This document shows positions 1 to 7,458 of a DNA stretch of 64,000 bases, piece by piece. A program made the position numbers and the translations under genes. The DNA comes from Maridesulfovibrio sp. (lineage in GTDB: Bacteria > Desulfobacterota > Desulfovibrionia > Desulfovibrionales > Desulfovibrionaceae), in contig NZ_OY781616.1 of assembly GCF_963677005.1 (NCBI RefSeq), positions 558,001-622,000 of the forward strand, in the 5' to 3' direction. A model generated the notes under the pieces. The model made no database searches. It had not been told where the DNA came from and saw nothing but the letters and a program-made list of their open reading frames with translations. Positions within the stretch are counted from its first letter, which is position 1. Each line of letters starts with the position of its first letter.

Positions 1-360
1 ATCACCGCCCTCATCAGCACCCATTATATGGATGAGGCCGAGCGTTGCCACCGGCTTGCCTACATCGCCTACGGAGACCTGCTGGCAAAAGGAACTCTCG
101 AAGAACTGGTAAGGGATTCCGGTCTGAAAACATGGGTCCTCAAGGGGCCTGACCTGAATGTCCTGACCTCGAAACTGAGAGCTTCTGACGGCATCGATCA
201 GGTGGTGGCCTTCGGTAATACCCTGCACATAAGCGGTCGGGATAATAATCTTATCGAGAAGTCCATCCGGGAACTTTGCGGCCCGGATCACAGTTTCAGC
301 CCGGCTGAGACCAGCCTTGAAGAAGTGTTTATCGATCTTATGCGGGGGACGAATCCGTGA
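1..360 (+). CDS. ABC-2 type exporter ATP-binding subunit, C-terminal part
   Basis: The frame is open from the first base, so the 5' end lies outside the window. The visible part begins just before the switch histidine (LISTHYMDEAERC), the H-loop signature of ABC-2/drug-exporter ATPases. The roughly 90-residue C-terminal regulatory region typical of these proteins follows. Walker A, the signature motif and Walker B must lie upstream. It ends in a GTGA overlap with the permease gene, so the two are translationally coupled and should form one exporter. The substrate cannot be read from this fragment. Confidence 0.9.
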   Translation: MTALISTHYMDEAERCHRLAYIAYGDLLAKGTLEELVRDSGLKTWVLKGPDLNVLTSKLRASDGIDQVVAFGNTLHISGRDNNLIEKSIRELCGPDHSFSPAETSLEEVFIDLMRGTNP

Positions 361-1499
361 ACAGTGTACGCCTTTTTTCGTTCAGCCGTTTTATGGCCAT
401 GGCTCGCAAGGAATTTGTGCAGATGCGCCGGGACAGGCTGACTTTTGCCATGATGATCGGAATTCCGCTCATTCAGATAATCCTGTTCGGCTATGCCATC
501 AATTCCGACCCGCGCCATCTTCCCCTTGCCGTCCTTTCAGGGGACAACTCCAGATATTCCCGGTCTATTGTCGCCGGAATGCAGGCCAGTTCCTATTTTG
601 ACGTGAACCGTTTTCTCCATACCAGAGCGGAGGCATCCAGATTGCTGGAGCTCGGAGAAGTGCAGTTTGTATTGACCATTCCGGAACGGTTCGGCAGGGA
701 TCTGGAACGGGGTGAACATCCGGTCCTCCTGCTTGAAGCGGATGCCACGGACCCCATGGCCACAGGCAACGCGGTCAATTCCATGCGCGAGATTGTAAAT
801 CGGGCCTTAGCGCGCGAGTTGAAGGGAGCCCTGCAATCCCTTCTGCCGGAGGCGAGTGCGGTAGAGCTGCGTATTCACGCCGACTACAACCCCGAAGCCG
901 TAAGCCAGTACAACATCGTTCCCGGTCTGATGGGAGTTATCCTGACCCTGACTCTGGTCATGATCACCTCGCTGGCCATCACCCGCGAAACGGAACGCGG
1001 GACAATGGAAAATCTGCTGACCACACCCGTGCGGCCGCTTGAAGTGATGATGGGCAAAATCCTGCCTTACGTCATGGTCGGTTACATTCAGATGATGCTG
1101 ATCATGGCCGCGTCCGTATTTCTTTTTAATGTTCCTATAAACGGCAATCCGTTGATAGTTTTTACCTATTCTGCTGTTTTTATCGCCGCGAACCTCACTG
1201 TCGGAGTCACTGTTTCCACCATCGCGCGCAATCAGTTGCAGGCAGTGCAGATGTCCATATTCTTTTTTCTGCCGTCCCTCCTTCTTTCCGGTTTCATGTT
1301 CCCGTTCCGGGGAATGCCCCAATGGGCGCAGGTCCTTGGCTCCGTTCTCCCGCTTACCCATTATCTCCGGCTTGTGCGCGGGGTGCTGCTCAAGGGAACA
1401 GGTTGGGAAGACTCCCTCTATCATCTGTGGCCGATTGCCCTGTTCTGGCTGGTTGTGGTCATAGTCGGGTTGAAAAGATTCCGCCGTACACTCGATTGA
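357..1499 (+). CDS. ABC-2 type transporter permease (YhhJ/YbhR-like)
   Basis: Membrane subunit of an efflux ABC transporter, 380 residues, partner of the upstream ATPase. A first membrane segment lies near residues 30-50. It is followed by a large extracytoplasmic domain (about 55-190) and five further hydrophobic segments. The cytoplasmic motif ITRETERGTMENLLTTPV is the ABC-2 permease hallmark (E-R-G-T-x-E-x-L-x-x-T-P). The GTG start overlaps the ATPase stop by four bases. The family exports drugs or lipids or works with HlyD-type adaptors; such an adaptor would lie upstream, outside the window. Substrate unknown. Confidence 0.92.
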   Translation: MNSVRLFSFSRFMAMARKEFVQMRRDRLTFAMMIGIPLIQIILFGYAINSDPRHLPLAVLSGDNSRYSRSIVAGMQASSYFDVNRFLHTRAEASRLLELGEVQFVLTIPERFGRDLERGEHPVLLLEADATDPMATGNAVNSMREIVNRALARELKGALQSLLPEASAVELRIHADYNPEAVSQYNIVPGLMGVILTLTLVMITSLAITRETERGTMENLLTTPVRPLEVMMGKILPYVMVGYIQMMLIMAASVFLFNVPINGNPLIVFTYSAVFIAANLTVGVTVSTIARNQLQAVQMSIFFFLPSLLLSGFMFPFRGMPQWAQVLGSVLPLTHYLRLVRGVLLKGTGWEDSLYHLWPIALFWLVVVIVGLKRFRRTLD

Positions 1500-1557
1500 T
1501 AAATCCTGTGTGAGCCCCGTATAAATGCGGGCTGTTGTCTCCTCTGATCCAAAAGTT

Positions 1558-1601
1558 ACGGACTGTGGACCTGAATTAAGTAAAACAGGTCCGCAGTCCG
1601 T
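1558..1601. repeat. Near-perfect inverted repeat at the edge of the phage module
   Basis: Two 16-base arms (1558-1573 and 1586-1601) pair with one mismatch around a 12-base A/T-rich loop. It lies between the ABC permease stop and the first phage gene. No T-run follows the right arm on the plus strand, so a simple intrinsic terminator is not obvious. It may be a terminator remnant, a protein-binding site or the scar of the deletion that removed the packaging genes; the sequence does not decide. Confidence 0.55.
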
Positions 1602-1668
1602 ACTATTATGCATTTTCGAACGGGGGAACAGATGGGAACAGGACAGAAGAATAAAGGAGGTTTTCAGG

Positions 1669-2001
1669 ATGACACCGGATGCCGGTTTTCTGGAAGAGGA
1701 CAAACGGGAAGCGGATGAGATCAAGAAGGAGCAGCGCAGGGAGGCGGAGCAGTTTCTGTCCGATATGCGCAAGACCTTCGGAACTGCTCACGGAAAACGT
1801 ATTTTTACTTTTCTGCTCGAGCAGGGCGGAGTCAATGCGCCGCTCTTTTCCCGGGACGCTGATATGTATCGCAACGTGGCCGTTCATGATTTCGTGGTCG
1901 AAAACATCCTTTCGGCAGTGGTAACGGCTGATGAGGAAATCTATCTTTCGATCATTCGTGAACGGGCCGAAAAATTACGCCATCAGGAGGAGACTGAGTA
2001 A
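1669..2001 (+). CDS. Bbp19-like phage protein
   Basis: A 110-residue acidic/basic protein. The ATG at 1669 is chosen because AAAGGAGG lies at 1653-1660, whereas an in-frame ATG at 1525 has no ribosome site. The segment FLSDMRKTFGTAHGKRI and the motif FSRDADMYRNVAVHD resemble the Bbp19 family of Bordetella phage BPP-1 and related podoviruses. In those phages this gene lies just before the scaffold and capsid genes, as it does here. Its role in the virion or assembly is not known to me. The stop overlaps the next start (TAATG). This is the first surviving gene of the phage module. Confidence 0.75.
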   Translation: MTPDAGFLEEDKREADEIKKEQRREAEQFLSDMRKTFGTAHGKRIFTFLLEQGGVNAPLFSRDADMYRNVAVHDFVVENILSAVVTADEEIYLSIIRERAEKLRHQEETE

Positions 2002-2768
2002 TGGATGATTTTGCAGGGTCTGAAATGGTTCAGGCCATGGAGCAGGATCAGGACGTGTCGGCAAAGGATATCCCTGCGCCGGAAGGACTGTCCGCAGTAC
2101 ATGATGAGGCCGGGCAACCTGTTAAGGAGGGAGGTGAAGCAATAGGGAGGGTCTCCGGGGAAGCTTTCGGAAAAGCATCCGAGGGCGCAAATGAAGAAGG
2201 TGCCGTGGAAACAAAGCCGGAAAAAGCAGGGGAAGTACCGGGCAAATCCGAGTCGGCTTCTCCGGGAAAACGGTCCGGGCAGGCTGAAGAAAACACTTCA
2301 TCGGCAATTCCTCCTGCCCCGGAAGACTACAGGATTGATTACGGTCTGCCGGGCGGAGTTGATCCGCAGATTGACAGCCGCTTCCGGAATTTTGCCCATG
2401 AAAACGGCATTTCCGCTGAGCTGGCCCAGAAGCTGGTGGATTTCAGCAACCAACTGGAAACTGTGCGCATGGAGGAGCAGCATTATCAGGTGGAGGAATG
2501 GGAAAAACAGCTCCGTGCCATGCCCGGATGGCAGGGGCGCAACTACAGCCGCAATGTGGGCATTGCCCGGCAGGCCCTGCGAACCTTTGCCTCCCCTGAA
2601 CTGGCCGAACTTATCGGGACTTCCGGGTACGGAAATCATCCCGAAGTGGTCAAGGCCTTTTACAAAGTGGGGAAACGATTGTCCGAGGATTCCTATCTGG
2701 ACAGCTCTCGTAGAACCCCACGCAAGAAAACCATCGGCGAGATACTGTATCCCGATCAGCCTGTCTGA
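2001..2768 (+). CDS. Phage capsid scaffolding protein
   Basis: A 255-residue protein. The first ~105 residues are a low-complexity region rich in Glu, Gly, Ala, Ser and Lys. A helical C-terminal half follows, with the segments ISAELAQKLVDFSNQLE and LIGTSGYGNHPEVVKAF. The G-x-G-N-H-P-E-V-V motif near the C terminus is characteristic of scaffolding proteins of T7-like and BPP-1-like podoviruses, and the gene lies directly upstream of the major capsid gene. In such phages the protein templates procapsid assembly and leaves the head before maturation. It is translationally coupled to the upstream gene. Confidence 0.8.
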   Translation: MDDFAGSEMVQAMEQDQDVSAKDIPAPEGLSAVHDEAGQPVKEGGEAIGRVSGEAFGKASEGANEEGAVETKPEKAGEVPGKSESASPGKRSGQAEENTSSAIPPAPEDYRIDYGLPGGVDPQIDSRFRNFAHENGISAELAQKLVDFSNQLETVRMEEQHYQVEEWEKQLRAMPGWQGRNYSRNVGIARQALRTFASPELAELIGTSGYGNHPEVVKAFYKVGKRLSEDSYLDSSRRTPRKKTIGEILYPDQPV

Positions 2769-2835
2769 TTTTGTCTGACGGGCTTGTAGCCAAACTGAAC
2801 CCTGACTTAGGGGAAAGACAGAGTCATTCCGTATT

Positions 2836-2950
2836 TGATGCGCTTCGCGCGTTTGACAATCTGATTTCGCCGCCGCCGGCCAAAGGGGATAATCCCCTTT
2901 GGAATCCCTAATAGTTTAAGTTGGGTGTATTTTATGTAACCTGTCAAATT
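2836..2950 (+). repeat. Intergenic hairpin repeat, copy 1
   Basis: One of three copies of the same non-coding element in the window (others 19218-19355 and 25744-25869). It contains a GCGCTTCGCGC palindrome, a G/C-rich CCGCCGCCGGCC block and a perfect hairpin (ccaaagggga / tcccctttgg around TAA, 2880-2902), then an A/T-rich tail with TTATGTAA. It fills the gap between the scaffold and capsid genes. It occurs both inside the phage module and in the rnf operon, which suggests a genome-wide dispersed repeat. Confidence 0.8.
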
Positions 2951-3057
2951 ATAAATTAATTATTTGCTGTCCCTGCGGGCTGCATACAGATTTGAACGCT
3001 TGAAGCGTCATGATTCCAGAGCTCCCGGAGAGCCTTAATCATTAAGGAGAAACAACT

Positions 3058-4026
3058 ATGGGAATTCTTGGAACCAACGCTCTTACTCTTTCCGAATGGT
3101 CCAACCGTACCGACCCCAGTGGCAAGGTGGCTGAAATCACCGAAGTCCTTTCCATGACCAACGAGATTCTCGATGACGCGGCCTGGGTTGAAGGCAACCT
3201 GCCCACCGGACACAGGACCACGGTCCGTACCGATCTGCCTACCGTAAGCTGGCGCAAGCTCAACTACGGGGTCAAGCCGAGCAAGTCCCGCACCAAGCAG
3301 ATTGACGATACCTGCGGCATGCTCGAATCCTACGCTGAAATCGACAAGGCCCTGTGCGAACTCAACGGTGATTCCTCCAACTTCCGCACCTCCGAGGAAC
3401 GCGCGTTCCTTGAAGCAATGAACAAGGAATTTGCCGAGACTTTCATTTACGGGGATACTTCCCTTGAACCGGAAAAATTCCTCGGCCTCTCGCCGCGTTT
3501 CAATTCTCTGGAGTACAAGAACGTTATCAACTTCGGCGGAGCGGGTGACAACTGCACATCCATATGGATCGTCTGCTGGTCGGATCAGACCGTGCATTTC
3601 ACCTTTCCCAAGGGCAGCAACAGCGGGTTGAAACATACTGATCTCGGCGAAGTCACTCTCGAAGATGCCGGTGGAGGCAGATTTCAGGGCGTGAGAACCC
3701 ACTACAAATGGTCTCCCGGTCTGGTCGTGCGCGACTGGCGCTACGTGGTGCGCATCGCCTCCATCGATCCGGCCAACCTCGGCGGCAATTCCCTGCGCCA
3801 TTCGCTGATCGAAGGACTGAACATGATTCCCAATACGAACATGGGCAGAACCGTTATCTACTGCAACCAGTCCGTCAAAACCCAGCTGGATATCGAAGCG
3901 TCCGACAAGGACAACGTCATGCTCAGGACCGAAAACTGGGAAGGAAAACCCGTCACCACCTTCTGGGGTTGCCCCGTAAGGCGTGTTGATTCCATTCTTA
4001 ACACCGAGTCCGCGATTACCGCCTAG
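3058..4026 (+). CDS. Phage major capsid protein (BPP-1 Bbp17-like, HK97 fold family)
   Basis: A 322-residue protein with the diagnostic opening of this capsid family: short N terminus, then AEITEVLSMTNEILDDAAW, VEGNLPTGHRTTVRTDLP and GVKPSKSRTKQIDDTCG. It matches the size and motif order of the major capsid proteins of BPP-1-like podoviruses, which build the icosahedral shell on the scaffold and are reinforced by a cement protein, here the next gene. The ATG follows AAGGAG at 3043-3048. The frame is intact throughout, unlike the small gene further downstream, so the shell protein could still be made. Confidence 0.92.
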   Translation: MGILGTNALTLSEWSNRTDPSGKVAEITEVLSMTNEILDDAAWVEGNLPTGHRTTVRTDLPTVSWRKLNYGVKPSKSRTKQIDDTCGMLESYAEIDKALCELNGDSSNFRTSEERAFLEAMNKEFAETFIYGDTSLEPEKFLGLSPRFNSLEYKNVINFGGAGDNCTSIWIVCWSDQTVHFTFPKGSNSGLKHTDLGEVTLEDAGGGRFQGVRTHYKWSPGLVVRDWRYVVRIASIDPANLGGNSLRHSLIEGLNMIPNTNMGRTVIYCNQSVKTQLDIEASDKDNVMLRTENWEGKPVTTFWGCPVRRVDSILNTESAITA

Positions 4027-4056
4027 TTTAACTGAATAATTACCAGGAGAATAAAA

Positions 4057-4449
4057 ATGTTTTTGGATAATGAACTTTGTTTTTGCGAGGAGCAGTCCGT
4101 AACCGCCAGCGCGGTTTCCCAGAATGTGGTCTGCGTGGGCGAGGATTGCGGTTCCGGTTCTCCGGTACGTCTCAAGGTGCTGGTGGACGGGGAGGACTTC
4201 GCTGCTCTCACCAGTCTGCGTGTCGGAGTGCAGGCCTCTTCCACCGATGATTTCGCATTGTATGACACCCTTTTTGAATCCGGTTCCATTCCCGTGGCGG
4301 ATCTGAAACAGGGCTATACCTTCCCACTGCCTGCGCTGCCGGCCAGACACAGCGGTTATCTGAGGCTTTCCTTCACCGTTACCGGAGCAAATGCCACAGC
4401 TGGAAAGGTCAGCGGATACATCATTCTGGATGATCAGACCAACGTATAA
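4057..4449 (+). CDS. Capsid cement protein (Bbp16 family)
   Basis: A 130-residue beta-rich protein (FLDNELCFCEEQSVTASAVS at the start, SGYIILDDQTNV at the end). It resembles the Bbp16 cement protein of BPP-1, a jelly-roll protein that clamps neighbouring capsomers. It lies 30 bases behind the capsid gene with AGGAG upstream. Its C-terminal 57 codons are the source of the direct repeats found again at 7010-7180 and partly at 8633-8660, so its 3' end is the duplication point around which cargo genes have been inserted. Confidence 0.85.
   Translation: MFLDNELCFCEEQSVTASAVSQNVVCVGEDCGSGSPVRLKVLVDGEDFAALTSLRVGVQASSTDDFALYDTLFESGSIPVADLKQGYTFPLPALPARHSGYLRLSFTVTGANATAGKVSGYIILDDQTNV
4276..4446 (+). 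repeat. Direct repeat A, copy 1 (cement gene 3' end)
   Basis: About 171 bases of the cement coding sequence recur at 7010-7180 with only a few substitutions. The two copies lie at a constant offset of 2,734 bases. The last part (from 4420) also recurs at 8633. Downstream of the stop codon this copy diverges from the other two. Confidence 0.9.
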
Positions 4450-4460
4450 GGCGGTTGTGA

Positions 4461-4761
4461 TGAAATATATCTGCAAGGAAAATTGTTATGTGCGGAATCA
4501 GCAGGGCTGACTTCAGTCTTTCCGCAAGAACGATGCGGTGGATTATGCAGGGGGAACTGCTGTTCCCTCCATTTTGAACCTGTTGACGGTCTTGAGCGGT
4601 CTGCAGAGGGTATGCAACCGATAAAAAACGGAGATGCCGAAAAAGAGAAGCTGCGCGCGCGGCTCAGAAAACTTAGAGTCAACTGCCCGGCAAATGCCGG
4701 GCAGTTGACCATGCGCAGAAAGCTGCAGAATGTGTCGTCGGAACAAAATATACCCTTGTAA
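4461..4761 (+). pseudogene. Frameshifted small phage structural-region gene
   Basis: Three overlapping frames together read as one small protein. The ATG frame from 4461 gives MKYICKENCYVRNQQG and stops. A second frame gives QSFRKNDAVDYAGGTAVPS. A third gives HFEPVDGLERSAEGMQPI and runs on as NGDAEKEKLRARLRKL to a stop near 4761. This order resembles short conserved phage proteins that start with a membrane-like MKYI.. region and end in a coiled-coil tail. Two frameshifts therefore appear to have broken the gene; assembly errors are the alternative. It follows the cement gene by 12 bases. Confidence 0.6.
4678..4709. repeat. Perfect 15-bp hairpin inside the broken phage gene
   Basis: The arms 4678-4692 and 4695-4709 are perfectly complementary with a 2-base loop (AA). 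No T-run follows. It lies at the 3' end of the frameshifted gene, where an intact homologue would be expected to keep coding. Confidence 0.75.
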
Positions 4762-4790
4762 TGTCTCGAAATAATAGCCAGTTTTTTCAG

Positions 4791-4819
4791 GACCCCCGTA
4801 CCTTTATTGGGCGGGGGTC
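4791..4819 (+). terminator. Degenerate terminator hairpin, related to repeat B terminators
   Basis: The arms GACCCCCG (4791-4798) and CGGGGGTC (4812-4819) are the same as those of the terminators at 7263 and 8741, but here no T-run follows. It looks like the decayed original of the element duplicated downstream. Confidence 0.55.
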
Positions 4820-5348
4820 AATCATATGAAACTGATGTCCTATACCCGGTTCATGGCTGAAAGCAAAAGGTTAATCAAATGAACCACAATCCACGGTTCG
4901 CGCTGCCTTTTGTGCCGCGGCAGTCTCTTTTTACAGAGCGCAGAGTGTGTCAAAAACTGTTCATTGAGCCTGAGACCAGGCTATAGCATCTTTGAAATCG
5001 TAATTGCCGGGAAACGAGCCAGTAATGTCAGCCCCCACTCGCCTTTTATGTATTGACTAAAGTTGGCTAAACTTTTATTTGCAGCGATGATATTGTTTAT
5101 CAGGTGTGAAGTTGCTTTTTTGTCTTATTTTGACTTTGAAATGGTTTCGGCTCCACTGAACTTATACATCAGTGAAGCAGCAGGAAGACGGACACAGATC
5201 CTGTCGACTGAAGCTCCGACAACGGCTGTGCTGCCAATGCGGCACCTTGCGGTGACCCTTCATGCAGGATTTGTTGCGAATTAATTTAAACATGCATGTG
5301 TAAATAGTCAGGGCTTATTGTCCTTTCGAAGGAAAGAAGGAGTTTAAT
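4820..5348. other. Gap before the cargo genes, no gene recognised
   Basis: About 530 bases between the degenerate terminator and the first cargo gene. A 73-codon open frame at 5063-5284 has no ribosome site and no recognisable sequence. AAGGAAAGAAGGAG at the right end serves the gene at 5349. Confidence 0.5.
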
Positions 5349-5630
5349 ATGAAAGCAGTCAAATATCTTATTCTTGCAGTTGTATTGTCAGCAATACTTT
5401 TTCCAGCGGCCTGTTTTGCTGGAGAATGGTACCTGATCGACATGAACACCATGCAGTGTGTCCAAAATGACAAGGCAAATGCTTATGAGATGAAAAGAGC
5501 AGGGGTAAATGTACGCAAAGTTCATGAAGCCCTGGAAGGGGCCTATATAGTCAGCATATCGGGATCATCCCTGTTTGTTGCCGATTCCAGGGAAATGTGT
5601 GAGAAATTGCTAGAACTTATGAAAAAGTAA
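5349..5630 (+). CDS. Small secreted protein of unknown function (cargo gene 1)
   Basis: A 93-residue protein with a clear signal peptide (KYLILAVVLSAILFPAACFA, predicted cleavage after the second Ala before GEWYLID). The mature part has about 70 residues with two cysteines and a predicted alpha/beta character. GAAGGAG at 5337-5343 supports the ATG, and an intrinsic terminator follows. It is not a phage structural protein by appearance. It lies between the cement and tail tubular genes and is followed by a second exported protein, so it is best read as a moron or lysogenic-conversion gene. Function unknown. Confidence 0.75.
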   Translation: MKAVKYLILAVVLSAILFPAACFAGEWYLIDMNTMQCVQNDKANAYEMKRAGVNVRKVHEALEGAYIVSISGSSLFVADSREMCEKLLELMKK

Positions 5631-5646
5631 AAATCAGAATTATTGG

Positions 5647-5681
5647 AGGACAGGCCTTGTTGGGGCTTGTCCTCTTTTTTT
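5647..5681 (+). terminator. Intrinsic terminator after cargo gene 1
   Basis: A 10-bp stem (5647-5656 with 5664-5673, one G-U pair) is followed directly by seven T residues. It separates the two secreted cargo genes. Confidence 0.85.
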
Positions 5682-5714
5682 GCGTACCCCCTTAATCCTA
5701 CATGAGAAACTGCA

Positions 5715-6959
5715 ATGATATTTTTTATTGAAAAGAGAACTTTTTTCCTGCTATCGGTCTTGTGGCTTGTTTGCATGTTGCTGCCCTTGAAGGCTGACGC
5801 GAATCCGGGCGCGACCATAGCCGAAGTGAATGGTATGCTGAACTCCGTTGCGGGCAAGCAGTCCAAGGATCAGCTCCGGACCTTCTATCTTGTATTGAAA
5901 AAGCTGAATGAAGAAAGTGAACAGAACTATGCAATACTGGACAAGGCGATACGCATCGAGGTGTTTCTTCTTATATACGAGGAGCAGAAGGGAGAAGGAA
6001 GCGCCGTCCCGGACATCATCTCGCTGCATAACAAATTACGGAAAATTAATGCCCTCGGGGGCACGGAAATCCCTTTTACCAAATATTCTGACAGCAAGGA
6101 GTTCGAGAAGATCATCGGAAGAGTCCTCAATGAAATGCCCAATCAGGAGATTCTGGACCGGGGAATGCGCGTCCTCTACCGCACAGGAGACGGCTATTCC
6201 AGCCGTTACGCCATCCGGCAGGCCCTTCCTTATTTTGAACTGGCTGAAGCAAACGGGTTTGACGATACAGAGTTGTATCGCGCCTTCATAGACGTATATA
6301 ACACCAAGGCGTGCAAGGACGAACTCAAATCGATAATATACTGCCGTAAATTTCTTAATTCCGCTAACCGCAAAGGGTTGGACAGGGGATCGGTCCTCAG
6401 GACATTGGCGCTCAATCTTTTCACGACCACCCCTCCGGGGCAGTTGGCAAGGGGGAAGCTGGACGAGATCATTGCCATCATGGAAGACGCCAAGCGTCAT
6501 GGTGACCCGGAGGCCGCCTCCTACATTTCGCAGTTCAAAAGCCTCATGGCCGATCAGTCTTCGGGCGGAGGAGGGGCGCAGGGCGATCCCATTGCGCAAT
6601 TCGCCTCCTACATTCCCCTTAATAACGGACTAAGGACTTTCACGGAATTGGGACGTTGCTCCGCACTTGATGCCCGGGAAAGAAAAATATGCCAGGAAGC
6701 CACCTACGCCTATGACTTCGACCAGTTCTCCCTGGAGGGCAGGGCCAAGAACTACGTAAGCGTGATTACCATGCGCGATTGCTCATACCTGATGAAATAC
6801 GAGGGCAATGAAATGCTTGCTTGCGAAAGTATACTCCCTTATCTGGACAACCGTGAAGTCATGATCAAATGGGTCACATTGGGCGCCCTCGGTTATGTTG
6901 TTGACGTGAAGCGAAACAGAATATTCACCCACTCCGGCGAAGGAGGCTACGGATTCTGA
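5715..6959 (+). CDS. Exported alpha-helical protein of unknown function (cargo gene 2)
   Basis: A 414-residue protein with an N-terminal signal peptide (FFLLSVLWLVCMLLPLKADA). A mostly helical body follows; segments such as RQALPYFELAEANGFDDTEL and AIMEDAKRHGDPEAASYIS resemble Sel1/TPR repeats without fitting them cleanly. A Gly-rich linker near residue 280 precedes a C-terminal domain of about 130 residues with five cysteines. I do not recognise a family. It shares the insert with the preceding secreted protein and ends 14 bases before a 9-bp hairpin that abuts the second cement repeat. No ribosome site of good quality is visible before the ATG. Confidence 0.7.
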   Translation: MIFFIEKRTFFLLSVLWLVCMLLPLKADANPGATIAEVNGMLNSVAGKQSKDQLRTFYLVLKKLNEESEQNYAILDKAIRIEVFLLIYEEQKGEGSAVPDIISLHNKLRKINALGGTEIPFTKYSDSKEFEKIIGRVLNEMPNQEILDRGMRVLYRTGDGYSSRYAIRQALPYFELAEANGFDDTELYRAFIDVYNTKACKDELKSIIYCRKFLNSANRKGLDRGSVLRTLALNLFTTTPPGQLARGKLDEIIAIMEDAKRHGDPEAASYISQFKSLMADQSSGGGGAQGDPIAQFASYIPLNNGLRTFTELGRCSALDARERKICQEATYAYDFDQFSLEGRAKNYVSVITMRDCSYLMKYEGNEMLACESILPYLDNREVMIKWVTLGALGYVVDVKRNRIFTHSGEGGYGF

Positions 6960-6973
6960 TCTGCGGACGCAGA

Positions 6974-6997
6974 GCCGACCGAATTCTGTCGGTCGGC
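6974..6997. repeat. Hairpin at the junction of cargo block 1 and repeat A copy 2
   Basis: A perfect 9-bp stem (GCCGACCGA / TCGGTCGGC) with a 6-base loop, placed exactly between the end of cargo gene 2 and the start of the duplicated cement fragment. No T-run follows. Confidence 0.7.
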
Positions 6998-7009
6998 AGC
7001 ATGGCTTCT

Positions 7010-7183
7010 GAATCCGGTTCCATTCCCGTGGCGGATCTGAAACAGGGCTATGCCTTTCCTCTGCCAGCGCTGCCGGCCAGACACAGCGGTTATCTGAGGC
7101 TTTCCTTCACCGTTGCCGGAGCAAATGCCACAGCTGGAAAGGTCAGCGGATACATCATTCTGGATGATCAGACCAACCTGTAG
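7010..7183 (+). pseudogene. Truncated duplicate of the cement protein gene
   Basis: Codes for the last 57 residues of the cement protein (ESGSIPVADLKQGYAFPLPA onward, ending DDQTNL) in an intact frame up to the TAG stop. It lacks the first 73 residues. An ATG at 7001 could start a 60-residue product, but there is no ribosome site. It differs from the parent by few residues (T to A, V to L), so the duplication is fairly recent or kept similar by recombination. Confidence 0.85.
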
Positions 7184-7298
7184 GCCGGTGCTGCCTGTGC
7201 AATGTCTTATTAAATAGGCGATCTTCGGTCTGATTTTGATGTTGCATACTGTTTTGGACCCCCGTCATTTATCGGCGGGGGTCTTTTTTTGCTGGTTT
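7154..7298 (+). repeat. Direct repeat B, copy 1 (cement 3' tip plus terminator)
   Basis: About 145 bases that recur at 8633-8777 with about five differences. They cover the last codons of the cement fragment, a 75-base spacer and the terminator at 7263-7290. Repeats A and B overlap, so the three copies form a chain: full gene, long fragment plus terminator, short fragment plus terminator. Confidence 0.9.
7261..7290 (+). terminator. Intrinsic terminator (repeat B copy 1)
   Basis: CCCCCG / CGGGGG stem with a short TCATTTAT loop and seven T residues. It closes the phage-side copy and isolates the following methyltransferase gene. Confidence 0.85.
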
Positions 7299-7458
7299 GG
7301 TTATGTTTTCTGAAGTGTTGGAATTTCAGCTAAGCCATATTTTTTAAAGAAATCTAGGCTGCTTGCCATTCAAGGTCGTTTTTCTGTATCTTGTTGAAAC
7401 CACTTGAAATTTATAACGTAATTGTGCTACTAAATCCTAAGTCATGGAGAAAATTTAT

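Noticed and set aside
807-1772. 321-codon minus-strand open frame
   Set aside because: It is antisense to the ABC-2 permease, whose motifs and coupling are clear; no ribosome site and no recognisable sequence.
2956-4476. 506-codon minus-strand open frame
   Set aside because: Shadow of the capsid and cement genes on the other strand.
5063-5284. 73-codon plus-strand open frame in the cargo region
   Set aside because: No ribosome site, no signal peptide and no recognised motif.
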